From positions 1 to 37,445 of the forward strand of contig SVHZ01000018.1 of NCBI GenBank assembly GCA_015055525.1: 37,445 nt of DNA. Reading direction: 5' to 3'. This document shows, piece by piece, positions 32,832-37,445 of this stretch. A program made the position numbers and the translations under genes. Below the pieces are notes generated by a model, which saw only the letters and a program-made list of their open reading frames with translations, ran no database searches and had not been told where the DNA came from. This DNA comes from Clostridiales bacterium (GTDB lineage: Bacteria; Bacillota; Clostridia; Christensenellales; Borkfalkiaceae). Position 1 is the first letter of the stretch, and each line of letters opens with the position of its first letter.

Positions 32832-35354
32832 TTAACTTAAATCTCTACTTTCATGACAAGTAAAGTACAAAATTTGCATATCTTTAGAAAGTCCTTCAAT
32901 CAAGGTTTTAACTTTTTGTAAATGGTTATTATCTAAATGCACGAAAGGATCGTCAAGCACGATAAACGGAAGAACGTTTTTATACATATTTTTAATAAGC
33001 GCAAGCCTAAAACACAACGCGCATACACTCTTTTGACCAGAACTTAAATGCTTATCACTTCTAGGCTTTCCGTTACGCTCAAAGTTAATTTCAAAATCTT
33101 TTGTCATTATAACTTTTTCGCCTAAAACTTTTTCTAAAAGGCTAGCGTAAGTTATAAACTCGTCTTTCACGGGTTTTACGTACTTGTCTTTAAGGTTTTG
33201 CTCGGCAAGGCTTAAAAACTCTTCGGTAGCCACTAATAGGTTATATTTCTTTTTATAAGTAGCAAGCCTTTCTTCTGCGCTACGCTTATCAATCTCATAA
33301 CCGTCAAGCCTTTCAACTTCACTCTCGTCTGCATCGATTGAGCGTTTTAACATGGCAACTTCATCTTGTAACTTTATAAGAGCGTCGTTCAAATAAGTTA
33401 AGTCAACGCTCTCACCTTGAGGTTTTTCCGTGAGATTTTTTTGCTTTTTATAATCACTTGCGCTACTTTCATACCTAGTTAAGTTTTCTCTCTCGCTATT
33501 GAGCGCGTTTATATCTGCTTTTATTTCGTCAAGATTTGAAACGCCGTATTTTTGATAAAAGGCGTTTATTATTAAATTATTGTTAGAAATCGCTTGGTTT
33601 ATAGCGCCTTGATTTTTAGTTGCGCTATCTAACCTTGATTTAATATTTAGATATTTTGAAACGTTTTCTTTTAATATTGAAAAACGTTCAAAAAAGTTGC
33701 CTTGCACCACGTTATAATAACTGAAGAAAGCAAGTAATTTAGAAGTAATAATTTCTATTTCACTTTTAATAACTTTAAGGTTTTCACGTTCTAAATTCTT
33801 CTTTTCTAAAACAGTTAAATAAGTTTGATAATCGTTTCTAAACTCAACGAAATCATAGATAACGCCACCACCCGTTAAATAACCGTAAAAAGCAAGGGTA
33901 TTTTTAATTTTATCTTCTAAAGAAGATAGTTCTACTTTAAGTTTAACTTTTTCTGCATTTTCAGTCTGGACTGGCGCAGATTTTTTGTTGAGATATATAA
34001 ACCCTATCGCTAAAAGACTTAAAACTGAAACGCCTAACAAGCACGCGCCTATGATAACGTTTATAAATAGTAACGCAATTCCCGCTACCCCAACTAAACC
34101 TAATAATACTGCTATAACTTTATAGGCGGTGGGAGTTTTCTTTGTTTCTATCTTAGATAAAAAGTCCCCCATCGTTTGATATTCTTGGGTTTTACGCTTA
34201 AACTCTTCAACTAACGCGTCGTTTTCCATTATCTTTTCTTTAGTTAACGGCGCGCGAGAAAAATTATCTATAATAGACTTTTCTTTGGGCGTATAAGAAC
34301 TTTCTTCAATTGATTTTCTTTCTGCATCGAGTTTAGATAATGCGTTTATATCGCTAAGAACTTCCGAGAACTGCTCGCTTGATGGAACGCCTTTTGAAAA
34401 AATAGTCGATTTTTCATTATAAAAGGCAAGTTCTTCGTTGGTTACGCTATTTATTTGCGATGCGTTAAGTTCTCTATTTTTTATAAGAAGTTCGCTTATC
34501 TTTTCAGTTTCTTCAAGCGTTGGGATTCCGTTTTTATATTTTAAGTTTATCTCTTCAATTTTAAGGGCGCTTGCGTTTACAAAAGAAAGCAATCTTTCGT
34601 AATGCTCGTAACTAGCAAGTTGCTCGTTAAGTTTTTGACTTTCTACTATCTTTTGAGATAACTCTTTTACCTTTTGCTCTTTACAAGTAAGTTCTTGATT
34701 TTTTTGTTCAAGTGATAAAGATATTGACTTTACGTTGGCTATTTTAGAAGTCAACTCTAAAATCAGTTCTTGCTCTTTTGAAATCTCGCTTTTACCCTGC
34801 TTACTCTTTTTGTAATGCTTTTGAGTGGCAACGAGAATATCCATAGCGTCGTCAATAGAAACGTCGTCTATATTCCCCTCTAAAAACTCGCTGAGTTTAG
34901 AGTTTATGCTAGACGTTGACTTTATCTCAATTTCATCACTTGAAACGGTAATAACTCGCTCAAACGACTGCTTATCAAGACCAAAAATAGTTTTGCCAAC
35001 TTCTAAACCCAACTCGTTTGTTTCAACACCGTTATGATAAACTTTTAAGGTATCGCCCGTTTCGCTTTTATCGGCGAAAAATCTCTCTATCTTGTATTCC
35101 TTGCCGTTGTGATTAAAAGTTAAATTTCCACCGAATTGACCGCCTGAAAACGGGCAGTAATGAAGCCTATCAGAAAACCCGATAGAATTTATCTTATAAC
35201 TGTCAAGCCCGTAAAACATAGCCTTTATAAAGGCAACGAGCGTGCTTTTACCAAAACCGTTTTCTTGCAAAATTACGGTTAGGTTTTCATTGAAGAAGTA
35301 CTCTTTATTCGATATGCAACCGAAATTTTCTATGTAACAAGAAATTAATTTCAT
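32832..35354 (-). CDS. SbcC/YhaN-like SMC-type ATPase with membrane hairpin
   Basis: The 840-aa product has an N-terminal ABC-ATPase half with MKLISCYIENFGCI and Walker A ENGFGKST (residues 31-38). A long coiled coil follows, rich in Leu, Glu and Lys. Two adjacent hydrophobic segments (about 409-450) interrupt it. More coil leads to a C-terminal half with signature SSGQKS near 770 and Walker B LPFIVLDDPFVHLD. The intramembrane hairpin is as in YhaN-type proteins, not classical SbcC. With the upstream nuclease gene it should form a Mre11-Rad50-like complex, here possibly membrane-tethered. Its start overlaps the nuclease stop. Confidence 0.88.
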   Translation of the reverse strand: MKLISCYIENFGCISNKEYFFNENLTVILQENGFGKSTLVAFIKAMFYGLDSYKINSIGFSDRLHYCPFSGGQFGGNLTFNHNGKEYKIERFFADKSETGDTLKVYHNGVETNELGLEVGKTIFGLDKQSFERVITVSSDEIEIKSTSSINSKLSEFLEGNIDDVSIDDAMDILVATQKHYKKSKQGKSEISKEQELILELTSKIANVKSISLSLEQKNQELTCKEQKVKELSQKIVESQKLNEQLASYEHYERLLSFVNASALKIEEINLKYKNGIPTLEETEKISELLIKNRELNASQINSVTNEELAFYNEKSTIFSKGVPSSEQFSEVLSDINALSKLDAERKSIEESSYTPKEKSIIDNFSRAPLTKEKIMENDALVEEFKRKTQEYQTMGDFLSKIETKKTPTAYKVIAVLLGLVGVAGIALLFINVIIGACLLGVSVLSLLAIGFIYLNKKSAPVQTENAEKVKLKVELSSLEDKIKNTLAFYGYLTGGGVIYDFVEFRNDYQTYLTVLEKKNLERENLKVIKSEIEIITSKLLAFFSYYNVVQGNFFERFSILKENVSKYLNIKSRLDSATKNQGAINQAISNNNLIINAFYQKYGVSNLDEIKADINALNSERENLTRYESSASDYKKQKNLTEKPQGESVDLTYLNDALIKLQDEVAMLKRSIDADESEVERLDGYEIDKRSAEERLATYKKKYNLLVATEEFLSLAEQNLKDKYVKPVKDEFITYASLLEKVLGEKVIMTKDFEINFERNGKPRSDKHLSSGQKSVCALCFRLALIKNMYKNVLPFIVLDDPFVHLDNNHLQKVKTLIEGLSKDMQILYFTCHESRDLS

Positions 35355-36406
35355 TATTCCACCTCTTTCCCGCTAAGAGCCTTCAAGCCGTAGGCAATAA
35401 TTTGCGCCTTGTCTTCATCGGTATAGTCTTTACTTTGATAAACGAGCCTAACAAACTCGCCTTTTAACGAAAGGTCGTTTTCATATTTAGAAACGTCAAT
35501 CTTCTTCGTAGTGTTATCCTTAACGTCAGCATATTTAACTTCGTTTGATAAAAAACTCTTAACGTCGTTTGCGAAATCTTCAACCTGCGCGTCAACTTCG
35601 CCGTAAAGTTCAACTCTATATAAGTCGTTAATCGAGAACCTGCCTACTTCGCACGCCTTTTGATACATTGAGTAAGCGTCGTTAAGACCGCTAACGTCAA
35701 CGGAAACAAGGCTAATTTTTCTTTCAGAAAAAGGAATAAACTCGTGAGTTATTTTATCTGAAATAGTGAGCAGTATAAAACCTTTATCTCCCGTTTCGTC
35801 ATAACCTCTACCCTCTAAACAACCGCTGTAAGCATAAACACCGCGATTATCTATTGCGCCCGTAGAATAACTGTGATAATGCCCAAGCGCAAGATAGTCA
35901 ACGTTTTTATCTTTGAGTTTTATTAAGTTGATTTTATCAACTCCAACGCTATCTGAAACTTCGCCGTGAAGCATAACTACGTTTAACTTATTTTCTAAAA
36001 GAGAAAGCGTTGAGTAAATTGAAGTTGCGTTATCACTCGTCATTTCAACGCCCGTTAAGATAACTTCGCCTAAATCGTAACTCGTCCACTCGTTTGAAAA
36101 GGTTTTTAAGTTGGAATATTTTTCACTATCACTAGACTCGTCGTGATTACCGCGAAGATAATAAAAATCAATAGACGGATTGTTTTTTACTATACTAAAA
36201 AAGAAGTCCTTATCCTTTTGAAAAGGTCTGTCAGACTCGAATAAATCTCCGCTTATTATAATTGCTTGAACTTCGTTATTTCTTGCAAAGTCAACCATGC
36301 GCTTAAAAGAGTTCCTTAATTCTTCCTTGCGAGCGTCAGATATATCTTTTGGAAAAGTATTAATTTTAGAGCCTAAATGTATATCGGCGGTGTGAATAAT
36401 CTTCAA
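35354..36406 (-). CDS. SbcD/YhaO-like metallophosphoesterase nuclease
   Basis: I choose a TTG start at 36406 (350 aa), not the in-frame ATG 19 codons upstream. AAGGAG lies 7 bases before TTG, the family N-terminus LKIIHTADIHLGS starts there, and the upstream codons fall on the promoter. Mre11-type motifs: HTADIHLG, ISGDLFESDRP, LRGNHDES, LHGEVSD and ALGHYHSYS, all metal ligands. A C-terminal capping domain follows. With the SbcC/YhaN-like ATPase it likely processes DNA ends or hairpins. The ATPase gene overlaps its stop. Confidence 0.9.
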   Translation of the reverse strand: MKIIHTADIHLGSKINTFPKDISDARKEELRNSFKRMVDFARNNEVQAIIISGDLFESDRPFQKDKDFFFSIVKNNPSIDFYYLRGNHDESSDSEKYSNLKTFSNEWTSYDLGEVILTGVEMTSDNATSIYSTLSLLENKLNVVMLHGEVSDSVGVDKINLIKLKDKNVDYLALGHYHSYSTGAIDNRGVYAYSGCLEGRGYDETGDKGFILLTISDKITHEFIPFSERKISLVSVDVSGLNDAYSMYQKACEVGRFSINDLYRVELYGEVDAQVEDFANDVKSFLSNEVKYADVKDNTTKKIDVSKYENDLSLKGEFVRLVYQSKDYTDEDKAQIIAYGLKALSGKEVE

Positions 36407-36424
36407 AATCTTTCTCCTTAAAAC

Positions 36425-36463
36425 TTGTGTTATAACTATAACACAACAAAAGTGTTTTTTCAA
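36425..36463 (-). promoter_or_regulatory. sbcD-like promoter with a 22-bp palindromic operator over the -10
   Basis: On minus there is -35 TTGAAA (36458-36463), a 17-nt spacer and extended -10 TGTTATAGT (hexamer 36435-36440). An inverted repeat at 36425-36446 has 10-bp perfect arms TTGTGTTATA/TATAACACAA around two bases and covers the -10 and predicted start. This is strong evidence of a repressor site. It does not match the B. subtilis LexA box. Confidence 0.75.
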
Positions 36464-36490
36464 GGGCTTTAATAAAATTTGCTACAATCG

Positions 36491-36519
36491 TTGCAATTTA
36501 TTTTTGCGTGTGATAATAT
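36491..36519 (+). promoter_or_regulatory. Predicted promoter of the SGNH lipoprotein gene
   Basis: -35 TTGCAA (36491-36496), a 17-nt spacer and extended -10 TGATAATAT (hexamer 36514-36519). A leader of about 24 nt holds AGGAGATG as ribosome site. Confidence 0.65.
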
Positions 36520-36549
36520 ATTATAAGCAAACTAACAGGAGATGCTTAT

Positions 36550-37278
36550 ATGAAAAATTTTGTTAAAAAAGCGTTAATTATGGCGCTTAGCGCTTTCACT
36601 ATTTGCAACGCATTAACTTTAACCGCTTGTGAAAAAACTACCGACCTTTCAACTTTATCAATAAGTTGCATAGGCGATAGCCTTACTTTGGGGCAAGGCA
36701 TTGAAAATGACTATCCAAGCATTTTAGCAAGCGATTATAATATGAAAAACGTTAGAAACTACGGTATAGGTTGGTCAACCTGCTCTATCATTGACAACTG
36801 TTCTTGCCACAAGGGTAGAAAAGACGCGCACAACGCTTTGTGCTTGCGCTATCCACAAATACCCACTAACGCTAACGTTATAGCAGTTATGTGCGGTGTT
36901 AACGATTCCGGTTTATCAGTTCCATTAGGAACTATTGATGATGATACGGGTTACACTTTCTACGGAGCGCTTAATATTTTGTGCCAAGGCTTGAAAAACG
37001 AATATCAAAAGAGTTACGTTTTCTTTATGACGAGTTTTCACTACGATAGCGCCGAACAATTAAACGACTTGGGCGTAATGCGTAAAGATTACTACGAAAA
37101 GGCTATTAAAGAAATTTGCCAAAAATACGGATTTGACGTTTTAGATACTTATAATCAACTTGACTTTGACACCCAAAGAGATACCGTTGACAACGTTCAC
37201 CCAAACCAAAACTTTGTTTCAAACGTATGGATTCCTGCAATAGTTGATTTCTTATCACACAACTACAAGGCTCAATAA
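36550..37278 (+). CDS. SGNH/GDSL-hydrolase lipoprotein
   Basis: The 242-aa product has a lipoprotein signal peptide: positively charged N-terminus, hydrophobic core and lipobox LTAC with Cys27. The SGNH hydrolase follows: block I ISCIGDSLTLGQG (nucleophile Ser), block III MCGVNDSG (Asn) and block V DNVHPNQ (Asp-x-x-His). It is expected on the outer face of the membrane, removing an acyl group from a carbohydrate or lipid; the substrate is unknown. The CSIIDNCSCHKG segment is cysteine-rich, which is unusual for an exported protein. It is the last complete gene in the window. Confidence 0.88.
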   Translation: MKNFVKKALIMALSAFTICNALTLTACEKTTDLSTLSISCIGDSLTLGQGIENDYPSILASDYNMKNVRNYGIGWSTCSIIDNCSCHKGRKDAHNALCLRYPQIPTNANVIAVMCGVNDSGLSVPLGTIDDDTGYTFYGALNILCQGLKNEYQKSYVFFMTSFHYDSAEQLNDLGVMRKDYYEKAIKEICQKYGFDVLDTYNQLDFDTQRDTVDNVHPNQNFVSNVWIPAIVDFLSHNYKAQ

Positions 37279-37333
37279 ATTAAAAAGGAGAGAACTTAGG
37301 TGCGTCACTCATAGGGATTTTTTAGACATTATA

Positions 37334-37361
37334 AAAGGATAGCAAAATTTTGCTATCCTTT
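37334..37361 (+). terminator. Terminator-like perfect palindrome after the SGNH gene
   Basis: A 28-base perfect inverted repeat (AAAGGATAGCAAAA and its complement) is followed by TACTTTTTGC. The loopless centre leaves a 4-base AATT turn in RNA. The T-run is imperfect, so termination is likely but not certain. The remaining 84 bases to the window end show no gene. Confidence 0.65.
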
Positions 37362-37445
37362 ACTTTTTGCTTTGCAAAACACACGACTTTCTTTTGAAAG
37401 TATAGTGTGCTACACTTTTGAAAATTTTTCCACAAAGAATATCAA

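Noticed and set aside
36425-36446. LexA (SOS) or Rex operator identity for the palindrome
   Set aside because: The arms do not match the B. subtilis LexA consensus and only loosely resemble the Rex TTGTGA half-site; left unidentified.
36407-36463. Upstream ATG of the SbcD-like gene giving 369 aa
   Set aside because: It would place the start on the -35 box; the TTG with AAGGAG and the conserved N-terminus is better.

Overview
The window is an AT-rich chromosomal segment of a low-GC Gram-positive bacterium. Its gene order is that of the Clostridia/Bacilli housekeeping cluster (yicC-rpoZ-priA-def-fmt-rsmB-rlmN-thiN, asp23-fakA-recG, rpmB). Predicted promoters are sigma-A-like with 17-nt spacers. 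A lineage of uncultured gut Clostridia is my best guess, inferred from composition, the many BspA-type repeats in one gene and a GC-richer palindromic repeat; the species cannot be named from sequence alone.

Layout. 1-1824 (minus): start of dprA and yifB. 2020-2688 (plus): ung. 2726-17814 (minus): a long block holding pcrA-ligA, yicC-rpoZ and priA-def-fmt-rsmB-rlmN-thiN, followed without a visible break by a PLP enzyme, a ten-TM EamA permease and an AAC(3)-family acetyltransferase. The usual neighbours gmk, coaBC, stp, pknB, rsgA and rpe are absent from this cluster.

17.9-26.5 kb looks accessory. An AraC-type regulator is divergent from a compact, uncharacterised glycyl radical enzyme and its activase. 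Then come an MFS permease, an Sfp-type phosphopantetheinyl transferase, a tRNA-Gly/tRNA-Val pair whose 3' end is partly duplicated around a structured repeat, and a four-gene operon (24017-26507). That operon encodes a TIR-LRR-CutA fusion, a 92-aa orphan, a free CutA and a YqfO/NIF3-insert-like protein. I regard it as the best candidate for an undescribed system: a TIR effector joined to, and co-transcribed with, proteins of a trimeric CutA/PII-like fold.

26.5-31.6 kb returns to core genes: recG-fakA-asp23 (minus), divergent from rpmB and hpt (plus). 31.6-36.4 kb (minus) holds an SbcD-like nuclease, an SbcC/YhaN-like ATPase and an M20 peptidase behind a promoter with a near-perfect palindrome over its -10 box. 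36.5-37.3 kb (plus) encodes an SGNH-hydrolase lipoprotein.

Regulation. pcrA and ung have extended -10 boxes ending six bases before ATG and no Shine-Dalgarno, so their mRNAs are predicted to be leaderless. Several convergent gene pairs share bidirectional terminators. No CRISPR array, rRNA, insertion sequence or prophage gene was seen.
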